Origin: an uncultured Microscilla sp.
GTDB lineage: Bacteria > Bacteroidota > Bacteroidia > Cytophagales > Microscillaceae
Length of the DNA stretch: 63,260 nt
Assembly: GCF_947493425.1 (NCBI RefSeq)
Contig: NZ_CANLRP010000032.1
Span: 1-63,260, forward strand
Direction of reading: 5' to 3'
Shown: positions 56,585-63,260 of the stretch, in pieces
Layout: each line of letters begins with the position of its first letter
Numbering within the stretch: the first letter of the stretch is position 1
The notes under the pieces: model-generated
Told to the model about the DNA's origin: nothing
Seen by the model: only the letters and a program-made list of their open reading frames with translations
Database searches by the model: none
Made by a program: the position numbers and the translations under genes

Positions 56585-58066
56585 ATGGATAAAAGCACGC
56601 ATTATATTTCCAGCGAATGGCTTTCGCTAGACCAGGTAAAACAGGTTTTGAATCAACAAATTGCCCTTTCTGACAACGCCCGCGAACGAGTTGTGCAATG
56701 TAGAAGCTACTTAGATAATAAGCTTGCCAAAGAAGATACCCCCATTTATGGCATCAACACAGGGTTTGGTTCTTTGTGTGACCAGGAAATAGACAAAAAA
56801 GACCTTGCTCAGTTGCAGGCAAACCTCGTAAAATCACATGCCTGTGGTACAGGCGATGAGGTTCCCCAGGATATAGTAAAAGCGATGCTTTTGCTCAAAG
56901 TACAGTCTTTGTCTTATGGGCACTCTGGTATAGCGCTGAAAACCATACAACGCTTGATTGATTTCTATAACCATGATGTTATCCCAGTAGTTTATCAGCT
57001 GGGCTCTTTGGGGGCTTCTGGCGACTTGGCTCCTTTGGCGCATATAGCCTTGCCTTTGTTGGGTTTGGGTGAAGTATACTTTGAGGGTAAAGTACAACCT
57101 GCTGCCCAGGTATTGGCTCATTTTGGTTGGGAGCCCATAGAACTTCAGTCAAAAGAGGGACTGGCTTTGCTGAATGGTACCCAGTTTATGAGCGCGTTTG
57201 GCACGATTTGTTTGCTGCGTATAGACCAATTACTGAAAGCCTCTGAAGTAATTACAGCCTTGTCGTTTGATGGGTACGATTGCTTACTTTCTCCTTATAA
57301 TGATCTTATTCATCAGGCACGTCCTCACCCTGGGCAAATACAGGTAGCCAAAAATATCAGAGAGTTGTTAGAGGGTAGCGAAATTGCTCAGCAGAAAAAG
57401 CCTTATATCCAAGACCCTTACTCGTTTAGGTGTGTGCCTCAAGTACATGGCGCTACTTACGATGCGCTTAATTATTGTCGTGAGGTGATTTTGCGTGAAA
57501 TTAATTCGGTGACTGATAACCCAAATATTTTCCCTGACGAAGATAAAATCTTATCAGGAGGTAACTTTCACGGACAGCCGCTTGCCTTGGCACTTGATTT
57601 TTTGAGCATTGCTGTGGCTGAGCTTGCCAATATTTCGGAGCGCCGTACGTACACGCTTATTTCGGGCAAACGCGATTTACCTGCTTTTTTGATTGCCAGC
57701 CAAGGGCTTAACTCTGGTTTTATGATTCCTCAATATACTGCTGCTTCTATTGTAAGCCAAAATAAGCAACTGTGTACACCAGCCTCTATCGACTCTATTG
57801 TATCGTCGAACGGGCAAGAAGACCACGTAAGTATGGGAGCTAATGCGGCTACCAAAGCCCTAAAGGTAGTGCAAAACGTAGAGCGGGTACTTGCCATAGA
57901 GCTCATGACTGCTGCCCAGGCAATAGAGTTTCGCCGTCCAATGCGTACTTCCAAAAAGCTGGAAAAATTGATGGATGATTTCAGAGCAAAAGTACCATTT
58001 GTAGAGGATGATAAGGTAATGTATACTGAAATAGACAAAGCCCTGAAATTTGTGCAAACACTGTAG
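56585..58066 (+). CDS. hutH: histidine ammonia-lyase
   Basis: 493 aa. The MIO prosthetic group is made from Ala144-Ser145-Gly146 (GASGDLAP), with Tyr55 near the active site, and the SHACGTG segment (84-90) has the Ser-His pair that marks histidine rather than tyrosine or phenylalanine lyases. It converts L-histidine to urocanate. The other hut genes (hutU, hutI, hutG) are not in the window, so it stands alone. Length is typical. A TATTTTTG box at 56425-56432 could be its -7 element, but the -33 box is lacking. Confidence 0.93.
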   Translation: MDKSTHYISSEWLSLDQVKQVLNQQIALSDNARERVVQCRSYLDNKLAKEDTPIYGINTGFGSLCDQEIDKKDLAQLQANLVKSHACGTGDEVPQDIVKAMLLLKVQSLSYGHSGIALKTIQRLIDFYNHDVIPVVYQLGSLGASGDLAPLAHIALPLLGLGEVYFEGKVQPAAQVLAHFGWEPIELQSKEGLALLNGTQFMSAFGTICLLRIDQLLKASEVITALSFDGYDCLLSPYNDLIHQARPHPGQIQVAKNIRELLEGSEIAQQKKPYIQDPYSFRCVPQVHGATYDALNYCREVILREINSVTDNPNIFPDEDKILSGGNFHGQPLALALDFLSIAVAELANISERRTYTLISGKRDLPAFLIASQGLNSGFMIPQYTAASIVSQNKQLCTPASIDSIVSSNGQEDHVSMGANAATKALKVVQNVERVLAIELMTAAQAIEFRRPMRTSKKLEKLMDDFRAKVPFVEDDKVMYTEIDKALKFVQTL

Positions 58067-58079
58067 CCAACAAGTGAAC

Positions 58080-58117
58080 AGCAGCACGCAAAAAAGAAAA
58101 CATTTTTGCCTGCTGCT
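58080..58117. terminator. bidirectional hairpin between hutH and the sigma-factor pair
   Basis: AGCAGCACGCAAAAA (58080-58094) pairs with TTTTTGCCTGCTGCT (58103-58117) over 15 bp with one mismatch; the loop is 8 nt. It lies between converging genes. There is no separate T-run beyond the stem, so terminator strength is uncertain. Confidence 0.5.
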
Positions 58118-58150
58118 AAAAAACTGCTTTTTTTGTTACAAAAAATAATA

Positions 58151-58795
58151 CTATTGTCTCAATTCTTCCATATCTTGAATAAGCCTTTCCAACTTACACA
58201 AAACCCGCCCATACATTAGTTTTACATCAAACATATAAATTCGCTTGCCAAAATAAGTAAGTACCAATGTAACAATTATAACAAAGGTGAGTGGGTATAT
58301 AGGCACACCATTGATGCTATAAAATAGGGTAGGAAATTTGGTGGTAAGTCTCTCCAGTTCTCTTGCACTAAAACTGGAAAACCAGGTTCCGGCAACCATT
58401 AACAGAAAAAATACAGGGTAAATAAAACGATACATTCTTGTATAGGACGCAATGACCTGTTTAAGCTGCCGGTCAAACGTTTTGAGGTATTCGTAACTGC
58501 TTGTGCTCTGATCAATTTTTTGAAGCTTTTTGGCCTCTCGATAACTGGTAACTACTAACCAGTTTAGCAGCAAAAATGCCGATAACCCGACATAAAAAGC
58601 TCCCGATATGGCATAGCCTACAAAGGCTACTACCGACGAGCCGATAATAAACAAGAGGTTGAGTTTGAATGCCCGGCGAAACTTAGCTACTATGTGTTGC
58701 GATTTTTTATTGTACAAGTCATTCACCCTTGGAGCGACCAATGCCTGATCGTCCAGAAAACCCTCTTTCCAGATTGATTCAATTGATTTTTCCAT
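58151..58795 (-). CDS. four-helix membrane protein, putative anti-sigma factor
   Basis: 214 aa with four hydrophobic segments (about 45-60, 66-85, 130-150, 165-185) and a soluble N-terminal part. It overlaps the sigma-factor gene by 17 bp, the arrangement of sigma/anti-sigma pairs, but I do not see a standard anti-sigma (zinc ZAS or FecR-like) motif. So it may be an anti-sigma factor of a new shape or a membrane protein that the sigma factor controls. Confidence 0.65.
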   Translation of the reverse strand: MEKSIESIWKEGFLDDQALVAPRVNDLYNKKSQHIVAKFRRAFKLNLLFIIGSSVVAFVGYAISGAFYVGLSAFLLLNWLVVTSYREAKKLQKIDQSTSSYEYLKTFDRQLKQVIASYTRMYRFIYPVFFLLMVAGTWFSSFSARELERLTTKFPTLFYSINGVPIYPLTFVIIVTLVLTYFGKRIYMFDVKLMYGRVLCKLERLIQDMEELRQ

Positions 58796-59270
58796 CTAAT
58801 ATTTTTTTTAATCGTTCTTTGATCCGTTTAATGCGCACCCCAATATTGTTGGTATTGGAGCCTATAATTTCAGCAATTTCTTTGTATGATTTCTCTTCAA
58901 GGTAAAGCAGAATCACTGCCCGGTCAATCTCTGAAAGCTGCCTGATGGCATCATATAATTGATTAAGCGACTCATTCTCAAAAGCACGGTTTTCCTCGGT
59001 AAACTCTGCTGGCAAGTAGTCTGAGGCAAATTGCTGATGGCTGTTCTTTTTCTTTTTAAGCAAAGTCAAGCATACATTCAGCGATAGTCTGTATATCCAG
59101 GTAGACCATTTGGCGTCTTGCCGGAAGTTGTCACGGCTTCGCCAAATCTGAAGACATACTTCCTGGTAGTAGTCTTCAAAATCTTCTTGAGTATTGGTAT
59201 ATGCCCTACATATTTTAATAATGATAGGGGCAAAAGGTAAAATAGAGGAGGTGTAAAAGTCGCTGCTCAC
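58779..59270 (-). CDS. ECF-type RNA polymerase sigma factor
   Basis: 163 aa. Region 2 is YTNTQEDFEDYYQEVCLQIWR (21-41) and the SLNVCLTLLKKKK stretch; region 4 is IRQLSEIDRAVILLYLEEKSYKEIAEIIGSNTNNIGVRIKRIKERL (about 110-155) with a good helix-turn-helix. Length and absence of region 3 fit an ECF sigma factor. It directs RNA polymerase to a small set of promoters, perhaps its own. The downstream membrane protein is a likely regulator. Confidence 0.92.
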   Translation of the reverse strand: MSSDFYTSSILPFAPIIIKICRAYTNTQEDFEDYYQEVCLQIWRSRDNFRQDAKWSTWIYRLSLNVCLTLLKKKKNSHQQFASDYLPAEFTEENRAFENESLNQLYDAIRQLSEIDRAVILLYLEEKSYKEIAEIIGSNTNNIGVRIKRIKERLKKILDGKIN

Positions 59271-59362
59271 TATAAACTTTCGGTTGTTTAACTGTTTAGT
59301 GTCTCAAGGCAAGTGTTTATTACAGTAGGGGCTAAAAAAAAGAAGTAGGAGATTGATTTATA

Positions 59363-59521
59363 AGGAATGGTGTAAAAATAAATTTCTATAGTTTAATAAA
59401 ATATTTTGTTGCTAGACGCGGCAAAAAATCGGCTAATAGCATCGCTATTCGGCTATTTTTTAACAAAGTATAGCCTCAAAAGATAAAGTTAAGAATGTAA
59501 ATTTATTTTGGTACCATTCCT
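59363..59521. repeat. diverged copy 3 of the 161-bp element family
   Basis: It shares AGGAATGGTG at one end and ACCATTCCT at the other, the inner AACAAAGTAT and the GTAAATTTATTTT segment, with a central hairpin (AATAGCATCGCTATT). TIR identity is clear over 10-24 bp, but the middle has diverged from copies 1 and 2, so it is an older or different subtype. It lies between the sigma factor and the DUF4157 gene. Confidence 0.7.
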
Positions 59522-59564
59522 AAGCTAAACTGGCTGCTTGGTCGATGGAGTGATATAAAATAAA

Positions 59565-59605
59565 AACTCCCTACTTTCGATGGTGTACAAAGGAAGTAGA
59601 GAGTT
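59565..59605 (-). terminator. rho-independent terminator after the DUF4157 gene
   Basis: Minus-strand 12-bp stem (AACTCTCTACTT / AAGTAGGGAGTT, one mismatch) with a 17-nt loop, followed by a T-run. It lies 37 bp after the stop codon. Confidence 0.7.
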
Positions 59606-59641
59606 TTGTGTTGCCTAAATTGTCCTCTAAAATGAGTAAAC

Positions 59642-61273
59642 TTATGGTCTTAGCAGGATGTCGTGTCCTCCCTGGTTTGGACTAAATGTGATACTTCTTT
59701 TATACTTCTTCTGTTTTTTGGGGACTAAATCAAGGCTTGTGTTTTTGTACTTGTCATAGTACAGTTTCATCATCGCGATGACATCCTTGTCTGGTATATT
59801 GTAAGCATTTTTTAGTTCACGCCAATGAGCTGCAAGATCTTCAAAGGTAATGGTAATAAAGCCACCATCGTGAGGAGTGATAAACCGGGTATTGCTGCTA
59901 AGCTTTTTTACGTTGTTTCGCACACACTGAAAACGAGGACCCTCACCGGCAAGCTTGGCTATACTATCAAAATGTTCGCGGTGTTCGGTTAGTTTTTCTT
60001 TAGACGATTTTTTACTTTGATCGCTAGGGTGTTGCTTAATGATATCCATCAAGTTTCGCCCACCAGTTTTCTCGTGGTTTTGGTCAAAAGCATTGTAAAT
60101 ATGCGCATCGTCCATGCCCTTGTTTCCATAATCAGCCCTGTTATTTCTTCCACCATTATCTTCATTATGTCCTCTGGCGCCGCGCATGGCATCATAGTCG
60201 AGGCTACGACTGTCGCCACGTGTAATGCCTCCTGGCACCATTTCACTATATACCCCCTCGTCTATAATTGCAGTAACATACCCATAGCTTTCTTGAGCAA
60301 AGTTATAGCGTATGGCTAAACTTTGTACTCCCTGTATACTACGGTATTTGCTTTGCAGCGAAACTGTATAAGGTTCAAGCTTATTCTTGATTACATTCTT
60401 ATCTCCTCCATTTACAGTACTTGGAGTTTTCCCGTTTCTGTCTATGCCCTGTTTACTGCCACCAGCCAGTCTCCATACATTTTTCATAGACATAAATTTA
60501 CTACTGCTGCCAGCACTCACCTTGGTAGTACCTATAAATTGCGCGGCAGCTTGTATTGCCTCGGATTTGTCTTTAGCTACTCCTTGTAATGGTACCATAT
60601 AGCCATAGCCTTTAAAGATGCCTTTCACCAAACGTATATCAGCGTTTATTTTTTTATGAGGAATGTTTGGTCCTTTAAATAAGCCATCAGCAGTTTTGAG
60701 CTGTAATACCTGGTTGGTAGTACCGTTGTGTTGCGACAAATCTGATGTAGTATCGCTTGCTTTCCTTTGCAGCGGAGTATTCATCATTTTGTCGGCAGCA
60801 GCTTCGCGGGTGGTATCTACTACCTGCCCATTGACAACCCTATCGCCTTTTGGGGTGCCGTTCTTGGCGTTGTCTATGGCGTGTCCTACCTCATGTTTAA
60901 TGTTCGTTTCGGTATCTTTGCCAGGGGCAAAATCTATCTTGTTGCCCTGTATGGTAGCTTCGGCACCTACCGACTTTGGAAACGAAGAGTTATGATTAAA
61001 TTGAAGTTTTGAAGTGTCCACTCCATATTGCTCCCCCATAGACTGAGAAATTGATTCTGCCTTGCTTTGAGTTTTGCGTTGTATAGGTTTTTGACGTGCC
61101 TGGTGAGGTTTATAACCTTGCGAGCGTTGTACGGGTTGATGTTTTGTTTGTATGGCAGAGAGCTGTCCTTGTTTGGCTTGAGTAGCAAGGTCTTGTTGAG
61201 CCTTGGCTTGTACGACAGGCATGTCCTGACTATTTTCCGCATTTCCTTTCTTGTTGTTAGATTGAATTTGCAT
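59642..61273 (-). CDS. DUF4157 (eCIS-associated) protein with unknown C-terminal domain
   Basis: 543 aa. The N-terminal 70 residues are a Gln/Lys-rich, low-complexity leader with PVQR and PIQRK motifs, typical of the linker ahead of DUF4157. The DUF4157 domain (about 75-140) holds HEVGH (127-131), the zinc-protease-like motif. Residues 190-543 are a domain I do not know; it includes a Gly/Asn/Asp/His-rich stretch (RGARGHNEDNGGRNNRADYG, about 357-376) that could be a metal or nucleic-acid site. DUF4157 proteins are often found with extracellular contractile injection systems (eCIS) as cargo or tail-linked proteins, but no eCIS gene is in this window. It may be an orphan effector. No signal peptide. 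Confidence 0.75.
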   Translation of the reverse strand: MQIQSNNKKGNAENSQDMPVVQAKAQQDLATQAKQGQLSAIQTKHQPVQRSQGYKPHQARQKPIQRKTQSKAESISQSMGEQYGVDTSKLQFNHNSSFPKSVGAEATIQGNKIDFAPGKDTETNIKHEVGHAIDNAKNGTPKGDRVVNGQVVDTTREAAADKMMNTPLQRKASDTTSDLSQHNGTTNQVLQLKTADGLFKGPNIPHKKINADIRLVKGIFKGYGYMVPLQGVAKDKSEAIQAAAQFIGTTKVSAGSSSKFMSMKNVWRLAGGSKQGIDRNGKTPSTVNGGDKNVIKNKLEPYTVSLQSKYRSIQGVQSLAIRYNFAQESYGYVTAIIDEGVYSEMVPGGITRGDSRSLDYDAMRGARGHNEDNGGRNNRADYGNKGMDDAHIYNAFDQNHEKTGGRNLMDIIKQHPSDQSKKSSKEKLTEHREHFDSIAKLAGEGPRFQCVRNNVKKLSSNTRFITPHDGGFITITFEDLAAHWRELKNAYNIPDKDVIAMMKLYYDKYKNTSLDLVPKKQKKYKRSITFSPNQGGHDILLRP

Positions 61274-61742
61274 AAATTATGGGTTAAGATTTACTATATT
61301 ATTAGCAGGGTTAATTCACTAAGTGAAATTAACAGAATATACATAACAAGCCTGAAGAGTTAATCTTGTACCCTATGCAATGAATATTTTTATAAATAAA
61401 TTTTCTAGGTGCATTTGTTTGGGGTGTTTCATAATAAGTTTTAGATAATTTTGTAACGTCTTATACAGTATTGATATACCCTCCCTGGTATACCAACCTT
61501 ATCCTTAAAAGAAACACTTTGTGTGCCTTTGGTTGAGTTTAACCAAATTCAATTATAAATTGGGTACAGGAAGGCTACAGATGTACTTTTATTCAGAGTT
61601 GGTCTGATATTTTTAATGAAAAACCTCTCTTGCGAGGCTATTACCTAAAATCTGATTTCGCCAAAAATATTTCTATTTTTCCTGTAAAAAATATGAAATA
61701 AATTCACGATCATTGGCAGATAATCATCTAAAAATTATAATT
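61274..61742. other. 469-bp divergent intergenic region
   Basis: Between the DUF4157 gene (minus) and the GIY-YIG-like gene (plus); holds both promoters. There is a short palindrome (TATACCCTCCCTGGTATA) at about 61475. No open frame looks like a gene. Confidence 0.45.
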
Positions 61743-62177
61743 ATGGAACGAATTGTAATTAATTGGTTAGAAACCAATTACGACGACATGGACTATGAAG
61801 AAGACGCTTACTTTTATGCCCTTCTCGACGAAGAAGATGAGCTTGTGTATATAGGGAGTGTCTATGATCAAGAGATTCAGGATGGTATTGAACGCAATAT
61901 GCGGGATTTTGATCTGAATACTGAAACTACTGGAATATTTATAGGGTATATCAACGACATGACCTATGAGCGAATTAGTAAGCAAATTGTGGCTGATGCC
62001 AAATGCCTGATGATTCATCTTTACCAGCCTGAGTATAACACACAGTGTAAAAAAAGCTACACTGGACGTCTGGGTTTTGAGATTATATCAAACGATTTGT
62101 TTGAAGAAATCAGCACCATTAGTTGTGGCGATGATGAGAGTTTTTGGGCAGATGGCGAGGTGGTTGAGTATGAGTAG
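61743..62177 (+). CDS. GIY-YIG-like protein, acidic, probably inactive
   Basis: 144 aa from the ATG at 61743; an in-frame start 30 bp upstream is less likely. YFYALLDEEDELVYIGSV (23-40) resembles the GIY...YIG strand pair and LMIHLYQPEYNTQ near residue 90-100 resembles the family Pro-Asn turn. At the position of the catalytic Glu there is Lys (AKCLMI), and the protein is very acidic, unlike a nuclease. So it keeps the fold but probably has another task, or the likeness is chance. A strong terminator follows. Confidence 0.5.
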   Translation: MERIVINWLETNYDDMDYEEDAYFYALLDEEDELVYIGSVYDQEIQDGIERNMRDFDLNTETTGIFIGYINDMTYERISKQIVADAKCLMIHLYQPEYNTQCKKSYTGRLGFEIISNDLFEEISTISCGDDESFWADGEVVEYE

Positions 62178-62201
62178 ATCTAAGTCATTTAGCTAAAGCA
62201 A

Positions 62202-62234
62202 AAAAAAGCAAAAGACCTGGTCTTTTGCTTTTTT
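62202..62234. terminator. strong bidirectional terminator
   Basis: A perfect 14-bp stem (AAAAAAGCAAAAGA with TCTTTTGCTTTTTT) with a 5-nt loop (CCTGG), between the plus-strand GIY-YIG-like gene and the minus-strand barrel gene. The symmetrical A/T ends supply a T-run on both strands. Confidence 0.88.
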
Positions 62235-62285
62235 ATTTACATATTTTTTAGGCAGCCTTTTTAAAAAAAAGACTATAAACTTGTA

Positions 62286-63026
62286 CTACATTCCTAGTTT
62301 TGCTAAACGGAAACCTACACTCAAAGAAAGGATTCCCATAAAACCTTTTACATCATTGTTTTTGTAAACACCAGTAATAACAGGCATAGAATAACGCAGA
62401 TCAGCTTCTAAGCCCATTGGTAGAGTAAAACCAACACCTGCTTCAACTCCAATGATAAAAGGTCTTACCTCGAAGTCGCCAGCATCAGAAGATAATAAGT
62501 TTTGGGTACCTTCACTGTTGATAGAAGGGAGGTTAACATCACCTATCTGTGAACTAACTTCACCTGTGGTTTCTTGTTGGGCTCTGGTTACAAATATGAA
62601 AGAAGGACCTGCGTAAGCTCTTAAGGCGCCTACTTTTGTACCAAGTAAGATAGGAATATTAAAAGCATCCATCGTAGATGTTGTTCTAATATTATTTGTA
62701 AGAGAAGCAGAACCTGCTGAATAAGTTTGAGTGTTTTTTTGATTTAGTCTGAATTGACCATAGTTAAGCTCACTTTGTAAAAATAATCCTCCAAAGTTGA
62801 TGCGAGCTACTCCACCGAAGACATACCCCAAGCCCATGCCATCTTGATCGTTCTTGAATTCCACAGGGCGACCTTGTGAGGTATTGGCAGGGAAAGTAGT
62901 ATTGCCACCAGTCAATGTTATACCACCACGCAATCCAATACTTATGCCTTTTTCGTCATTGTTTTGTGAAAAAACAACTCCAGCAGTCATACAGATTAAC
63001 GCGATAATTAATAAACCTTTTCTCAT
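62286..63026 (-). CDS. outer-membrane beta-barrel protein (porin-like, PorT family)
   Basis: 246 aa. Signal peptide (MRKGLLIIALICMTAGVVFS, cut before QNND), then a run of short beta strands with alternating residues (ISIGLRGGITLTGG, FGGLFLQSELNYGQF, LRAYAGPSFIFV, VGFTLPMGLEADLRY) and a final hydrophobic strand LSLSVGFRLAKLGM, as in the small outer-membrane barrels (PorT/OMP_b-brl_2) of Bacteroidota. The role is unknown. A TACTTTTG promoter box lies about 70 bp upstream. Confidence 0.85.
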   Translation of the reverse strand: MRKGLLIIALICMTAGVVFSQNNDEKGISIGLRGGITLTGGNTTFPANTSQGRPVEFKNDQDGMGLGYVFGGVARINFGGLFLQSELNYGQFRLNQKNTQTYSAGSASLTNNIRTTSTMDAFNIPILLGTKVGALRAYAGPSFIFVTRAQQETTGEVSSQIGDVNLPSINSEGTQNLLSSDAGDFEVRPFIIGVEAGVGFTLPMGLEADLRYSMPVITGVYKNNDVKGFMGILSLSVGFRLAKLGM

Positions 63027-63097
63027 AAATAAAATATGTTATGTTTTAAATGTGATTAAAATATGTGTTGTAAAAATCGTTTTTCTTTAATGTTATA

Positions 63098-63105
63098 CAA
63101 AAGTA
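63098..63105 (-). promoter_or_regulatory. Bacteroidota -7 box for the barrel gene
   Basis: TACTTTTG on the minus strand matches TAnnTTTG. It gives a leader of roughly 65 nt to the ATG at 63026. The -33 box is only approximate (CTTTAACG nearby). Confidence 0.45.
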
Positions 63106-63260
63106 ATATGTAATCGTTAAAGTGCATAATTTTAGAGTAATTATTCTTTATTAAAAATTTATTTTGATTATTTTTTGTATTTTATCCTTCTGTACAATAT
63201 TAAGTGATGGTACTCCAGTATATCTCCCATTTCTGGTTTATCTCAAGTGATTTAAGGATA
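63106..63260. other. window end, no gene seen
   Basis: A very AT-rich stretch upstream of the barrel gene, with no frame, repeat or hairpin of note. A gene may begin beyond the edge. Confidence 0.4.

Overview
The window reads as a marine or aquatic Bacteroidota chromosome, most likely a Cytophagales relative (a Microscilla-like gliding bacterium is my best guess, not proven). The reasons are: AT-rich DNA (roughly 40% GC by eye); genes with almost no Shine-Dalgarno sequences; two good matches to the Bacteroidota -7 box TAnnTTTG; a 2,911-residue secreted protein ending in a type IX secretion (T9SS) sorting domain; and Bacteroidota-style families (DUF3857/transglutaminase, SiaC/DUF1987, a DUF4157 protein). 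No tRNA, rRNA, CRISPR array or prophage was found.

Layout. 0.1-3.2 kb: a DUF2855 protein, a possible 39-residue membrane peptide, and the two subunits of a 3-oxoacid CoA-transferase. 3.5-21 kb: a surface-polysaccharide locus with an ABC exporter (Wzm/Wzt type), a PseB-like dehydratase, a three-gene WlbA/WlbB/WlbC-like module for a 3-acetamido sugar, six glycosyltransferases and two methyltransferases. It is interrupted at about 17.6-18.5 kb by an ISAzo13 transposase remnant and a palindromic repeat. 21-26 kb: DUF5662, a FGGY sugar kinase, a SiaC-like protein, a RhaI-like sugar isomerase and a secreted protein. 26.5-35.3 kb, minus strand: a TerB-like protein, a GEVTGHAH-motif protein, two DUF3857 periplasmic proteins, a DUF255 thioredoxin-like protein, a RidA protein and an FCP1-like phosphatase. 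35.4-44.1 kb: the giant T9SS protein with about 17 tandem Gly/Tyr/Pro repeats. 45-48 kb: a beta-lactamase-like lipoprotein, a TPR protein and DUF4261. 48-52.6 kb, minus strand: a frameshifted BAAT-type hydrolase and a three-gene lipid operon (SDR, nitronate monooxygenase, acyl-CoA dehydrogenase). 53-58 kb: a serine hydrolase, a TetR regulator, DUF1295 and histidine ammonia-lyase. 58-63 kb: an ECF sigma factor with a four-helix membrane partner, a DUF4157 protein with an unknown C-terminal domain, a degenerate GIY-YIG-like protein and an outer-membrane barrel.

How the genes work together. The polysaccharide locus looks like an ABC-transporter-dependent pathway: sugars are made and polymerised in the cytoplasm, possibly capped by methylation, recognised by the C-terminal domain of Wzt and exported by Wzm. 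Elsewhere the genes form short operons (CoA-transferase pair; SDR/NMO/ACAD; DUF3857 pair; sigma/membrane protein).

The most unusual signals are non-coding. A 161-bp element with terminal inverted repeats occurs twice almost identically, with a diverged third copy. A large imperfect palindrome (about 277 bp) has a second copy that carries extra interior DNA next to the IS remnant. The BAAT-type hydrolase is broken by a single-base slip in a run of ten A's, with its conserved tail intact in the next frame.
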